Source of the DNA: Posidoniimonas polymericola
GTDB taxonomy: Bacteria; Planctomycetota; Planctomycetia; Pirellulales; Lacipirellulaceae
NCBI RefSeq assembly: GCF_007859935.1
Contig: NZ_SJPO01000001.1
Span: 975,301-1,039,300 of the forward strand
DNA: 64,000 nt
Reading direction: 5' to 3'
Under the pieces are notes generated by a model. It saw only the letters and a list, made by a program, of their open reading frames with translations. It was not told where the DNA came from and ran no database searches. Positions 29,235 to 39,152 of the stretch are shown piece after piece. Every line of letters begins with the position of its first letter. Positions within the stretch are counted from its first letter, which is position 1. The position numbers and the translations under genes are program-made.

Positions 29235-30634
29235 GACGTCTGGGAGTCGTTGGTGGTCCGGTTGGTGTTTGCCAGCCTCGGGAAGAAGTCGACGCCGCCG
29301 ACCTGGCCTCCCTTGAAGACGACCTGCAGGCCGTTGGCAATGGGGTCGGCCGAGCTGGCTAGGCAGATCGGCGCCCCGGGCCAGAAGTCTTGCAGCATCA
29401 TGAACGACTCGAGCCCCATCGCCTGGCCGGCGTAGCTCGAGGTGTCGCCCCCGGCGATGCACACCCGGTCGATCAGCTTGGCCTGGCGGCAGGCGAAGGC
29501 TATCTGGCCGAGCGCGTCGCCGATCAGCATGGTCAGTTTCTCCCGCCGTTGCCCCGACTTGGCGAGCGCCCGAGCGGTTTCGGCGCGGCGTGGGTCGTCG
29601 GCTCCGCGGCTGCTGTGCACGATCACCGAGCGGCCCGCGACCAGCGCCGTGTGGACCGACCGCAGGCAGGTAGCGATCACCGCCGCGCCGCCGGTTTCGG
29701 CCAACAACGCCCCGGCGTCGAGCGGCGCGTCAACAAACCCATTGCCCAGCGCGTGGTCGATCTGCTCGGCGGTGACCGGCGAGCAGCTCCCCGCAATCAC
29801 CAGCAGCGGCTTATCGCTAGCCGGTAGAGTGTCGCTCGGCGCTTGTTCTGCGGATTGCCACTGGGCGGCGAGCGCAGACTCGATTCCGGACGAGCCGACT
29901 GAAAACAGCGGCGCGTGCCGGCCAGCGGAGTACTCGAGCACCTGGCCGATGCGTTGCAGGTGGGCTTCGGTCATCGCGTCGAACAGCACTCCGAGCGCGC
30001 CGGCCTGGCGTTGGCGCTTGAGCTCCGCCAGGCACCCCTCCAGCGGCCCGTCGAGCCGGGTCAGGTCGACCAGGCCGATCGGCAGCTTGGTTTGCTCGGC
30101 CAGCAGCAGGCGGAGGTCGCTCTCGGAGGCGGGGGTCACCGGGTGGTTCCGCATCGCGGGGTGCCGGTCGAGTCGGTAGACTGCGCCCTGAGAGCCGATG
30201 CCGTACCTTGCGAACAGGTTGCCGAACGCGCACCAGCGGCCGAGCGTGGGGGAGCCAACCACGATCGGGATGTACGGCGCCGCGAACGCCGTGCGACCGA
30301 TCTCCATCGCCCGGCCGATGCTGCCAAGCCGCGGCGACGAGTCGAACGTCGAGCAGACCTTGTAGTGCACGTGCCGTGGCGCGAGCAGCCGCAGCGACTC
30401 GAACACCGGCCGCAGCGTCGGCTCCAGCTCGGCGGTCGGCAGCGAACGGCTGTGCCCCGCCACGCCGATCGCGTCGAGCGGCGGCAGGTCGGCGAGCTGC
30501 TCGGGCGTTGGCGGCTTCAGGAACAACCGCGCCCGCAGTCCGGCCCGCGACAGCACCTGCAGCGCGTCGGTCGATCCGGTGAAGTCGTCCGCGTAGTACG
30601 CGAGTCGCAGTGGTTTCTGCGTGCTAGTAGTCAC
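29231..30634 (-). CDS. Four-carbon acid sugar kinase family protein (DUF1537; OiaK-like candidate)
   Basis: 467 aa from GTG 30634; a GTG at 30664 lies in repeat sequence. The N-terminal DUF1537 domain begins RLAYYADDFTGSTDALQVL; the C-terminal nucleotide-binding domain has LLVIAGSCSPVTAEQI and the conserved ICIAGGDTS-type loop (VCIAGGDTSSYAGQAMG). The family phosphorylates 3-oxo-tetronates, other sugar acids, and 3-oxo-isoapionate in D-apionate catabolism. The RuBisCO-like gene immediately upstream favours the last option. ATGA overlap with the next gene. Substrate is inference. Confidence 0.88.
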   Translation of the reverse strand: MTTSTQKPLRLAYYADDFTGSTDALQVLSRAGLRARLFLKPPTPEQLADLPPLDAIGVAGHSRSLPTAELEPTLRPVFESLRLLAPRHVHYKVCSTFDSSPRLGSIGRAMEIGRTAFAAPYIPIVVGSPTLGRWCAFGNLFARYGIGSQGAVYRLDRHPAMRNHPVTPASESDLRLLLAEQTKLPIGLVDLTRLDGPLEGCLAELKRQRQAGALGVLFDAMTEAHLQRIGQVLEYSAGRHAPLFSVGSSGIESALAAQWQSAEQAPSDTLPASDKPLLVIAGSCSPVTAEQIDHALGNGFVDAPLDAGALLAETGGAAVIATCLRSVHTALVAGRSVIVHSSRGADDPRRAETARALAKSGQRREKLTMLIGDALGQIAFACRQAKLIDRVCIAGGDTSSYAGQAMGLESFMMLQDFWPGAPICLASSADPIANGLQVVFKGGQVGGVDFFPRLANTNRTTNDSQTS

Positions 30635-30650
30635 TTGGAGTCTCTTGTTG

Positions 30651-30757
30651 AACCACGAAGGCACAAAGGCACGACGACAACAGCCCGAAGATCGAAACGA
30701 GGTGCTCGGTTCGCCGGGAGTCCGCAGCGGACTTTGCGTCTTCGTGCCTTGGTGGTT
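30651..30757. repeat. Intergenic inverted repeat, CCAC-GCAC family
   Basis: Left arm 30651-30680 (AACCACGAAGGCACAAAGGC...) and right arm 30733-30757 (complement AACCACCAAGGCACGAAGAC...) around about 50 nt. It fills the gap between the RuBisCO-like gene and the kinase gene. Confidence 0.8.
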
Positions 30758-30770
30758 CCCTTTGTCCTGG

Positions 30771-32018
30771 CTACGGTTTGCGGCCGAACTTCTCGACCGC
30801 CCGGCCGAACTCAGTATACCGCTTGGCCGCCTGCTCTAAGGTGAAACCGTCGATGGCGGCCTGCCACGCCTGCTGCAGCGACCGTACGCCGGCCGCGGGG
30901 CCGCTCGGATGGGCCATGATACCGCCGCCCGCCATATACAACAGATCAGTGGTCTGGGTGCGGCGGTAGGTCTCGAACGCCTGGCCGCCCCACTGGCCCG
31001 ACGACACCACCGGCAGCAGCGGGTCGTCGCCCCACATCGGCGCCAGGCACGAGGCGATCGACGCCACCACCGAGTCGTCCGGCTCCCAGAACTTGTTCGC
31101 GATGCCGTTGACGTGCAGCTGGTCGACGCCCGCCAGCCGCCACAGCTTCTGGTACGCGGCGAAACCCATGCCGAGCGTTGGGCAGCGGTTGAACATGCCC
31201 CAGCCGTTGCGATGGCCGTGAATGACGAGCATGCCCCAATCGCAAACCTCCTTCACACCAACGACGCCGATGCTATTGAGGCTGACCATCGCGCAGGTGT
31301 TCTCTTGGGCAACCAGCTCGTTGTAGTGCCGGCACATTTCGTCCCGCTCGTCGGTGATATTGAAGGCCATCATCACCCGCTTGCCGGTCTTCTCGGCGTG
31401 GTCGTTGACGACCCGCATCACGGCGTCGACCCGCTTGTCGAAGGGCGAGTGTGGCGGGTTGGCCATCAGCTCATCGTCCTTGATGAAGTCGATGCCGGCG
31501 TCGCACAGCACCTTGACCATGGCGGCCGTGTCCTCGGGCGTGAGGCCGACGCTCGGCTTGATGATGGTGCCGATCAGCGGGCGGCCCTCGACGCCGGTCG
31601 CTCGGCGGCTGCCGCGGACGCCGTGCGCCGGGCCGCGGAAGTGCTCGCCGAATGACTCCGGGAACTCCAGGTCGAGCAGCTTGACGCCCGACAGCTGCGA
31701 CAGCTCGAAAAGGTTGCCGCCGACGGTTGACAGGATCGTCGGCAGGTTGGGCCCGAAGTTGTGCGCCGGCCAGGCGATGGTGACATGAGCCCGGTGGAAC
31801 GCTTCTCCCTTTGCCCGGCAGCCGGGCAGCGAAGGCGAGTCGACGTCCTCCAGCGGCTCGACACTCTCGACCCTCGCGGCGTAGCGCTCGCGCAGCTCGG
31901 CGGTCTCGCCCGGCACGCTAACGAAGGTGCCGCTCGACTGCTCGCCCGCCAGCACGGCCGCGGCGTCGTCGACAGGGAGCGGGGTCTCGATCAGGTAGGT
32001 GGCTTTGAGGAATTCCAA
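30771..32018 (-). CDS. RuBisCO-like protein (candidate 3-oxo-isoapionate-4-phosphate decarboxylase or transcarboxylase/hydrolase)
   Basis: 415 aa from TTG 32018, chosen because RuBisCO-like proteins start at FLKATYLIETPL; the open frame continues to another TTG at 32093, and no ATG fits. RuBisCO functional positions are kept: Lys154 in IIKPSVG, the carbamylated-lysine motif GIDFIKDDE (Lys180, Asp182, Glu183), HGHRNGWG, LHVNGIANKFWEPDD (His and Lys equivalent to loop 6), SSGQW and GGGIMAHPSG. RuBisCO-like proteins next to a DUF1537 kinase act in D-apionate catabolism as decarboxylase (OiaX) or transcarboxylase/hydrolase (OiaT). I cannot tell which, and a true carboxylase is unlikely. Confidence 0.88.
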   Translation of the reverse strand: MEFLKATYLIETPLPVDDAAAVLAGEQSSGTFVSVPGETAELRERYAARVESVEPLEDVDSPSLPGCRAKGEAFHRAHVTIAWPAHNFGPNLPTILSTVGGNLFELSQLSGVKLLDLEFPESFGEHFRGPAHGVRGSRRATGVEGRPLIGTIIKPSVGLTPEDTAAMVKVLCDAGIDFIKDDELMANPPHSPFDKRVDAVMRVVNDHAEKTGKRVMMAFNITDERDEMCRHYNELVAQENTCAMVSLNSIGVVGVKEVCDWGMLVIHGHRNGWGMFNRCPTLGMGFAAYQKLWRLAGVDQLHVNGIANKFWEPDDSVVASIASCLAPMWGDDPLLPVVSSGQWGGQAFETYRRTQTTDLLYMAGGGIMAHPSGPAAGVRSLQQAWQAAIDGFTLEQAAKRYTEFGRAVEKFGRKP

Positions 32019-32076
32019 GGGTCGTGCTTGTTTGGCTGTTGGACAGGAGGACGCAAAAGAAACGAAGTCTTGATAG

Positions 32077-32154
32077 GGAACACTAATAGGCAATAATATC
32101 TGCTGATGGCCGGCTTGGGTTCCATTGGTGACGATTAGTGGTCATTAGTATTCC
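32077..32154. repeat. Intergenic inverted repeat with ATTAGT motif
   Basis: GGAACACTAAT (32077-32087) pairs with ATTAGTATTCC (32144-32154) with one mismatch. The right side continues the theme (GACGATTAGTGGTCATTAGT, 32131-32150). It is a different family from the CCAC-GCAC repeats and lies between the ABC permease and the RuBisCO-like gene. Confidence 0.5.
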
Positions 32155-32168
32155 TTCCCTTCCCTTCT

Positions 32169-33137
32169 CTACGCTGTCTGTCGACGGCTTAGCCGATCGA
32201 TCGCAACTGCCAGCAGGATGACCACGCCCTTGATCACCTTCTGCCAGAACGGCGACACGTCGAGCAGGGCCAGTCCGTTGTTCAAGACGCCGATGATCAG
32301 GCAGCCGAGCACCGCGCCAAGCACCGACCCCCGCCCGCCGGAGAGCGACGCGCCGCCGATCACCACCGCGGCAATTGAGTCGAGCTCATAGGTCTCGCCG
32401 AGCCGTGGGGTGGCCGAGTCGAGCCGCGCGGTCAGCAGGAGGCCCGCCATGCCCGACAACGCACCGCTGCAGATGTAGGCCCAGGTCTTCACGCGCGCGA
32501 CGTTGACGCCGCTCAGCCGGGCGGCCCGCTCGGCGCCGCCGACCGCGTACAGGTGGCGGCCAAAGCGGGTGCGTAGCGTGACCACCGTGAACACCGCCAC
32601 CAAACCTGCGACAATCATCGCGGGGACCGGGACCCCGTGTAAGTCGCCGGTGCCCAGCCAGCCGAAGTCGTCGCCCAGCCCGGTGATCGGGTGCCCGCCG
32701 GTCCAGAGCTCGGTCAGCCCGCGGGCGATGCTGAGCATGCCGAGCGTCACAATGAAGGCCGGCATCCCCAACCGTGCGACCAGCAGCCCGTTCACCAGCC
32801 CCAGCAGCGAACCGACCAGCACGCCGGCGACAATCGTGCCGGCGACGGTGAACTCGACGTGCACGCCCAGCGGCGCGAGATCGACGCCGTACTTCAGCAG
32901 CCATGCCGACACAGCCGCCGAGAACGCCAGCACCGAGCCGACCGACAAATCGATACCGCCCGAGACGATCACCAGCGTCATGCCAATCGACAGGCACAGG
33001 TTCACCGAGATCTGCCGCAGCACGTTCATGCCGTTCTCGGGCGTCAAGAACGAGTCGGTCGAAACGCTCAGCGCGATCATCAACACCGCCAGGGCGATGA
33101 GCGACTGCAGCTGGGCAATGCGTTGGGTGAGGTTCAT
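32169..33137 (-). CDS. Ribose-type ABC transporter permease
   Basis: 322 aa, 8-10 predicted helices, of the RbsC/XylH/AraH permease family. Signature regions are NVLRQISVNLCLSIGMTLVIVSGGIDLSVGS-type (34-64), GLLVARLGMPAFIVTLGML and IAAVVIGGASLSGGRGSVLGAVLG, which contacts the ATPase. It works with the ATPase (33278-34834) and binding protein (35469-36503) upstream on the same strand. The importer probably brings in a pentose or similar monosaccharide. Confidence 0.94.
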   Translation of the reverse strand: MNLTQRIAQLQSLIALAVLMIALSVSTDSFLTPENGMNVLRQISVNLCLSIGMTLVIVSGGIDLSVGSVLAFSAAVSAWLLKYGVDLAPLGVHVEFTVAGTIVAGVLVGSLLGLVNGLLVARLGMPAFIVTLGMLSIARGLTELWTGGHPITGLGDDFGWLGTGDLHGVPVPAMIVAGLVAVFTVVTLRTRFGRHLYAVGGAERAARLSGVNVARVKTWAYICSGALSGMAGLLLTARLDSATPRLGETYELDSIAAVVIGGASLSGGRGSVLGAVLGCLIIGVLNNGLALLDVSPFWQKVIKGVVILLAVAIDRLSRRQTA

Positions 33138-33158
33138 AGAACAGGCGTATCACGAGAG

Positions 33159-33266
33159 TAACCACGACGACACAACGATCACCACGTACGGCAGAGTCTT
33201 GCCCGACAGGGACGTGTCTTCGGATTCAAGTCAGCAATCGTTGCGTCCGTGGTGTCATTGTGGCTA
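33159..33266. repeat. Intergenic inverted repeat, CCAC-GCAC family (degenerate)
   Basis: Left arm 33159-33183 (TAACCACGACGACACAACGA...) and right arm 33240-33266 (complement TAGCCACAATGACACCACGG...). The most diverged of the six copies, between the ATPase and permease genes. Confidence 0.65.
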
Positions 33267-33277
33267 TTGGCTTCGGT

Positions 33278-34834
<1,557 letters not shown>

Positions 34835-34836
34835 GG

Positions 34837-35472
34837 CTAGAGGGCCTCCGCGTGGATCGGGACCGCGGCGATCGGCGGCTTGGGGGCGCCGCGGCTCTTG
34901 ATCTCGACGCACGCCACGAACCGCAGCGACTGGTCGGGCGCCATCGTCCGCAGCCCCGGCGCCACGTTTGACTCGACCAGAAGGTTCAGCTCGTTGGCGA
35001 CATCGTTCAGCTGCTGCGAGTCGCTCACCTCGGCCGAGGTCAACAGGCCGGTGGCGTCGCGAACGGCGGCGCCGAAGATGGGGCCGGTTTCGAGCAGCAG
35101 GTCGGCCTCGCTGTCGCCATCGATGTCGATCAGCACGCCCTTCCGCTCGACCGCGGTCACCGTGCCCTCGCCGCGGAGGTAGAGCAGGAACGCGCGGCTG
35201 ACGCCAACCGTGCGGCCGTACTCGTCTTTGGCCGCGTCGAGGTTGTCGGCGAGCGCGGAAAGAACCTCGTCCGCGGGGTGGGCCCGGTCGTGCGAGCCGG
35301 CGAGCGGTCCGCTCCAGAACTGCTCGGCGAGCTCGGCCGCGGTGGCGGGTTGGTCCGCCGGATCCGGCTCATTGGCGCCGAGCGGGCGGACGTGCACCAG
35401 CGGCACGAACCAGCAGCCGAGGGCCGCGGCCGCCGCGATGAAGGTCCAGCGATAAGCCGCGGCGCGGTTCAC
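34837..35472 (-). CDS. DUF2291 protein associated with sugar ABC importers
   Basis: 211 aa, membrane-anchored by one N-terminal helix (about residues 9-25). The core matches DUF2291: [20 protein letters not shown], then [34 protein letters not shown] and FVACVEI. DUF2291 genes typically sit inside ribose-type ABC operons; their role is unknown, perhaps envelope-side support of the importer. It overlaps the binding-protein gene upstream by 4 nt and precedes the ATPase by 2 nt. Confidence 0.85.
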   Translation of the reverse strand: MNRAAAYRWTFIAAAAALGCWFVPLVHVRPLGANEPDPADQPATAAELAEQFWSGPLAGSHDRAHPADEVLSALADNLDAAKDEYGRTVGVSRAFLLYLRGEGTVTAVERKGVLIDIDGDSEADLLLETGPIFGAAVRDATGLLTSAEVSDSQQLNDVANELNLLVESNVAPGLRTMAPDQSLRFVACVEIKSRGAPKPPIAAVPIHAEAL

Positions 35473-36503
35473 TCCTTGGCCCCGTCCTTGGCCCCGTCCT
35501 TAGCTCCGTAGTCGCCGTACTCGGCCACGTTGTCGGGCGTTACGAGCTCGACCGCGACCGGAATCTTTTGGTCGAAGTTGCGGCGGCCCTTGAGGTACTC
35601 GTCGGCGAACTCGGCCGCCATCTGAGCCATCTTCTTCGGGAACTGCATCGCGGTCGCCTGGATCTCGCCGTCGGCGATCGAACGCACGACGTCCTCGGCG
35701 CCGTCGAAGCCGAACACTTTGATCTGCTCGGTCTTGCCAGCGCCCTCGATCGCCTGGTAGGCGCCGAGCGCCATGGCGTCATTTCCGCAGAATACCGCGA
35801 CGATGTCGGGGTTCGCCTGCAGGATCGTTTCCATCACCTCCAGGCCCTTGGTGCGGTTGAAGTCGGCCGACTGCTGGGCGACCATCTCGAGCCCGTCGTA
35901 TCGGTCGACCACGCTGTGGAAGCCCTTCGAGCGGTTGTAGGTGTTGTTGTCGCCGACCAAGCCCTGCAGCTCGGCGTACTTGCCCTCCTCGCCGACCGCC
36001 TCGACGAAGTACTGGCCGAGCTCGACGCAGCCGGCGTAGTTGTCCGACAAGATCTGGGCGGTGGCGGCGTCCGTGGCGTTGATCTCGCGGTCGATGCAGA
36101 ACACCGGCACGCCCCGCTTCGTTGCCCGGCGGACGTTGGCCACCGAGGCGTCGGCGTCGGTCGGGTTGAAGAGGATCGCGTCGAACCCGCCCGCCAGCAC
36201 GTTCTCGAAGGTGCTCGCCTCTTTGTCGACGTTGTCCTGCGAGTCGAAGATTACCGCCTCGTGGCCGAGCTCCTCGGCTCGGGCCTTGGCGGTCTCGGCC
36301 AGCACGACGAACCACGGGTTGTTGAGCGTCGAGACCACGACCGCCACCCGGCCGTGCTCCTTGACCTCGGCGGCCGGTTTGTTGTCTGCGTTTTCAGCGT
36401 CGGCGCCCTTAGCGTCGTCGTCAGTCGGCGTCTGGCCACAGCCGATAGCCGCCGCCATAGCCACGGCTAACCAGAGCAGAGAAGAGCGTTTCATCGCATT
36501 CAT
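35469..36503 (-). CDS. Sugar-binding lipoprotein of ribose-type ABC importer
   Basis: 344 aa from ATG 36503; ATG 36494 (MKRSSLLW) is equally possible. The signal ends AAAIGCGQ, a lipobox. A charged linker (about 25-50) leads to a Peripla_BP_4 fold: [69 protein letters not shown]. These are features of RbsB/ThpA/XylF-like proteins. The C-terminus repeats [12 protein letters not shown]. It defines the substrate of the importer; the catabolic neighbours suggest a pentose, possibly D-apiose. Confidence 0.93.
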   Translation of the reverse strand: MNAMKRSSLLWLAVAMAAAIGCGQTPTDDDAKGADAENADNKPAAEVKEHGRVAVVVSTLNNPWFVVLAETAKARAEELGHEAVIFDSQDNVDKEASTFENVLAGGFDAILFNPTDADASVANVRRATKRGVPVFCIDREINATDAATAQILSDNYAGCVELGQYFVEAVGEEGKYAELQGLVGDNNTYNRSKGFHSVVDRYDGLEMVAQQSADFNRTKGLEVMETILQANPDIVAVFCGNDAMALGAYQAIEGAGKTEQIKVFGFDGAEDVVRSIADGEIQATAMQFPKKMAQMAAEFADEYLKGRRNFDQKIPVAVELVTPDNVAEYGDYGAKDGAKDGAKE

Positions 36504-36560
36504 TTGGAAAAGGGATGAGGAGTAGTACTGCCGCAGACGTTGATTGTTACGCGAAGCGAT

Positions 36561-36659
36561 TGGCCACGAAAAGGCACAAAGAGTCACAAAAAGTCTGTCG
36601 AATGGAGGGTCGGCTCTGCCATCGTGCTCTTGCGTCTTCTCGTGCCTTTTCGTGGCCCA
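36561..36659. repeat. Intergenic inverted repeat, CCAC-GCAC family
   Basis: Arms 36561-36593 and 36627-36659. The outer 17 nt (GGCCACGAAAAGGCACA and its complement) pair perfectly, apart from small differences further in. It lies between the FGGY kinase and binding-protein genes. Confidence 0.82.
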
Positions 36660-36669
36660 TCATAAAAAC

Positions 36670-38139
36670 TCACATCACCCGCCGCACGGCGTCCTGCCAG
36701 CCAGCATACCGGCGGGCGGCCTCGTCGTCGGCGAGCTGCGGCTGGTAGGCCGTGGCGGTGAGCGGCAGCTCGCGCAGCGCGTCGAACGACTCGACCAGTC
36801 CCAGCCCCAGCAGCCCCGCCATCGCGGCGCCGCGGGCTGAGAAGTCGGCCGCGTCGGCGGCTTCGACCGTCAGCCGCGTGGCGTTGGCTACCATCTGCAT
36901 CAATAAGCGATTGCGCGTGGCTCCGCCGTCGGCCCGGAGCACGGTGGACTCGGCGCCTTCGAACGGCGTCGCGTTGAACACATCGGCGACCTGGTAGGCG
37001 ATCGACTCGAGCGCCGCGCGGCAGATGTGCTGCTTGGTTGTGTAGGCGGTCATGCCGACAATCGCAGCCCGGGCGTCGGGCTTCCAGTGCGGGGCGCTGA
37101 GCCCCGCGAAGGCCGGGATTAGGAAGACTCCACCGGAGTCGACGACCTCGGCGGCTAGTTGCTCGGACTCTTCCGCGGAGCTTATCAGCCCGAGCTGGTC
37201 GCGTAGCCAGGCGATGGTCGCCGCGGAGTAGTTGATCAGCCCCTCCCATGCGTATGTCGGCTTGCCTTGGTAGACCCACGCCAACGCGGCGACCGAGCCC
37301 CCGGGCGGCGTGGCGGAGCAGTCGCCGACGTTCCGCAGCACCGAGGTCCCAGTGCCGAAGGTCGCCTTCGACTCGCCGGGAGCGAAGCACCGCTGCGCGA
37401 ACAGCGACGCCTGCGAGTCCCCCATCACGCCGCAGATCGGCGTCGGGCGAGGCAGGGCGCCGTCGAGTGTGGTCTGGCCGAACTCGGCGAAGCTCTCCCG
37501 CACCTCGGGCAGCGCGTCCATTGGCGTTTGGAACAGCTCGCAAAGCCGCGGGTCCCACCGCCGTTCGGTTAGGTGGAACAGCAGCGTGCGGCTGGCGTTG
37601 GTGTGGTCGGTGGCGAACACGGCGCCGCCGGTCAGCCGGTAGATGAGGTACGCGTCGATCGTGCCGAGGAGCGCCTCGCCGGCGGCGAGCTTGGCGGCGA
37701 CCTCGGTATTGTTTCGCACGAGCCACAGCACCTTCGATGCCGAGAAGTACGAATCGAGCTTCAGTCCGGTCGCCTCCTGCACCCAATCGGCGTAGCCCTC
37801 GCGGCGGAGCTCCTCGCAGATCGAGTCGCTGCGGCGGCACTGCCAGACGATCGCCGGGCAGAGCGGTCGGCCGGTCGCGCGGTCGAAGACGACAAGCGTC
37901 TCGCGCTGGTTGGTGATCGACAACCCGATCGGCTGCTGGTCGGCGTTGCGGACGAGCACCGTCCGCGCGGCGGTCAGCACGTTCTGCCAGATCTCCTCGG
38001 CGTCGTGCTCGACCCAGCCCGGCTGCGGGTAGTGCTGCCTGTGATCGACCGACGCGGAGTCAACCACGCGGCACTGGTCGTCGAACAAGATCGCCTTGCT
38101 CGACGAGGTGCTCTGGTCGATGGCGAGCAGCACGCTCAT
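36670..38139 (-). CDS. FGGY-family carbohydrate kinase (glycerol-kinase-like; apulose kinase candidate)
   Basis: 489 aa. The N-terminal phosphate motif is LLAIDQSTSSSKAILFD. Substrate-side motifs are LSITNQRETLVVFDRATGRP and VWQCRRSD. The second domain has TFGTGTSVLRNVGD, AFAGLSAPHWKPDARAAIVG and LRADGGATRNRLLMQMVA. It looks most like glycerol kinase, yet lies in an operon with a sugar importer and split transketolase (4-nt overlap at 38136-38139), which glycerol kinases do not. In known D-apiose operons an FGGY apulose kinase (AplK) precedes such a transketolase. Alternatives are other ketose kinases. Confidence 0.9.
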   Translation of the reverse strand: MSVLLAIDQSTSSSKAILFDDQCRVVDSASVDHRQHYPQPGWVEHDAEEIWQNVLTAARTVLVRNADQQPIGLSITNQRETLVVFDRATGRPLCPAIVWQCRRSDSICEELRREGYADWVQEATGLKLDSYFSASKVLWLVRNNTEVAAKLAAGEALLGTIDAYLIYRLTGGAVFATDHTNASRTLLFHLTERRWDPRLCELFQTPMDALPEVRESFAEFGQTTLDGALPRPTPICGVMGDSQASLFAQRCFAPGESKATFGTGTSVLRNVGDCSATPPGGSVAALAWVYQGKPTYAWEGLINYSAATIAWLRDQLGLISSAEESEQLAAEVVDSGGVFLIPAFAGLSAPHWKPDARAAIVGMTAYTTKQHICRAALESIAYQVADVFNATPFEGAESTVLRADGGATRNRLLMQMVANATRLTVEAADAADFSARGAAMAGLLGLGLVESFDALRELPLTATAYQPQLADDEAARRYAGWQDAVRRVM

Positions 38140-39152
38140 CGCAGTGCCTCCTGCCGTGCGAGCAGCGATTGGGCCGCGGACGAAATCCCCTCTGCCGAAA
38201 TACCGTAGTGGCGGAAGATGTCGGCCTGGCTGCCGGTCACGGTGTCCTCGTCGGGGACGCCGATGATCTTCAGCGGCGGCGCGCCGCCCAGCTCGACCAT
38301 CACCTCGGCGACCGCGCCGCCCAGGCCGCCGTGCACCGAGTGCTCCTCGGCGGTCACGACCGCGCGGCAGTCGCGGGCCGCGTCCTCGACCGCCTGGCGG
38401 TCGAGCGGCCGCAGCGTGTGCATGCTCAGCACCCGGGCCTCGACGCCGGTGGCGGCGAGCGTCTGCGCGGCGAGTAGGCAGTGGATCACGGCCTCGCCAA
38501 TGCCAACGAGCGCAACGTCGTCGCCTTGGCGGAGCAAGGTCGCGCGGCCCGGCTGGAACGGCTGGTCGCCGTGCGGCAGGTTGTACAGCTTGGCCTTGCC
38601 GAACCGCAGGTAGACCGGGTTGTCATGGCCGGCGGCGAAGCGGACCGCGGCGGCGGCCTCGTGGTTGTCGGCCGGCGCAATGATTGTCAGGTTGTGGATC
38701 GCCCGCAGGGCGGCGTAGTCGTGCAGCGAGTGGTGGGTGCTGCCGAGCGCGCCGTAGCTCACCCCGGCCGAGATGCCCACCACGGTAGCCGGCACATCGG
38801 AGTAGCAGATGTCGTTCTTGATCTGCTCGAGCGAGCGGGCGGTCAGGAAGCACGCCGGCGAGACCGCAAACGAACGCTGACCGGCCGCGGCCATGCCGGC
38901 GGCGATGCCAACCAGGTTCTGCTCGGCGATGCCGACTTCGACGATCTGGTTCGGCAGGCGGTCGCCGAACGGCTTGAGCTTGCCCGAGCCGCGGGAGTCG
39001 CTGGTCACGGCGAATATGCTCGGGTCGTCCTTGGCAAGCTCCTCAAGCGTTTCGGCGAACACTTCGAGGTTGGCGCGGCCCATGGTCAGGCCGAGCCTCT
39101 CGGCGTGGGCGACGGCCTCCGGAGAATACACGCTGGGGGCGGGGGCGCTCAT
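38136..39152 (-). CDS. Transketolase C-terminal subunit (pyrimidine-binding and C-terminal domains)
   Basis: 338 aa. The thiamine-diphosphate activating glutamate is Glu77 in IVEVGIAEQNLVGIAAGMA. The domain continues with AVSPACFLTARSLEQIKND, GVSYGALGSTHHSLHDYAALR and a C-terminal domain (ALVGIGEAVIHCLLAAQTLA). It needs the N-terminal subunit encoded immediately upstream (4-nt overlap at 39149-39152) for activity. Split transketolases of this type include apulose-4-phosphate transketolase AptAB, and the sulfoquinovose transketolase of some Firmicutes. Confidence 0.93.
   Translation of the reverse strand: MSAPAPSVYSPEAVAHAERLGLTMGRANLEVFAETLEELAKDDPSIFAVTSDSRGSGKLKPFGDRLPNQIVEVGIAEQNLVGIAAGMAAAGQRSFAVSPACFLTARSLEQIKNDICYSDVPATVVGISAGVSYGALGSTHHSLHDYAALRAIHNLTIIAPADNHEAAAAVRFAAGHDNPVYLRFGKAKLYNLPHGDQPFQPGRATLLRQGDDVALVGIGEAVIHCLLAAQTLAATGVEARVLSMHTLRPLDRQAVEDAARDCRAVVTAEEHSVHGGLGGAVAEVMVELGGAPPLKIIGVPDEDTVTGSQADIFRHYGISAEGISSAAQSLLARQEALR

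Noticed and set aside
30771..32018. True CO2-fixing RuBisCO
   Set aside because: Sequence differs from forms I-III at several substrate-binding positions (for example SSGQW instead of the usual SGGIH region); no phosphoribulokinase or small subunit nearby.
36670..38139. Simple glycerol kinase gene (glpK)
   Set aside because: Motifs are glycerol-kinase-like, but coupling to a split transketolase and sugar importer argues against a glycerol role; symbol withheld.
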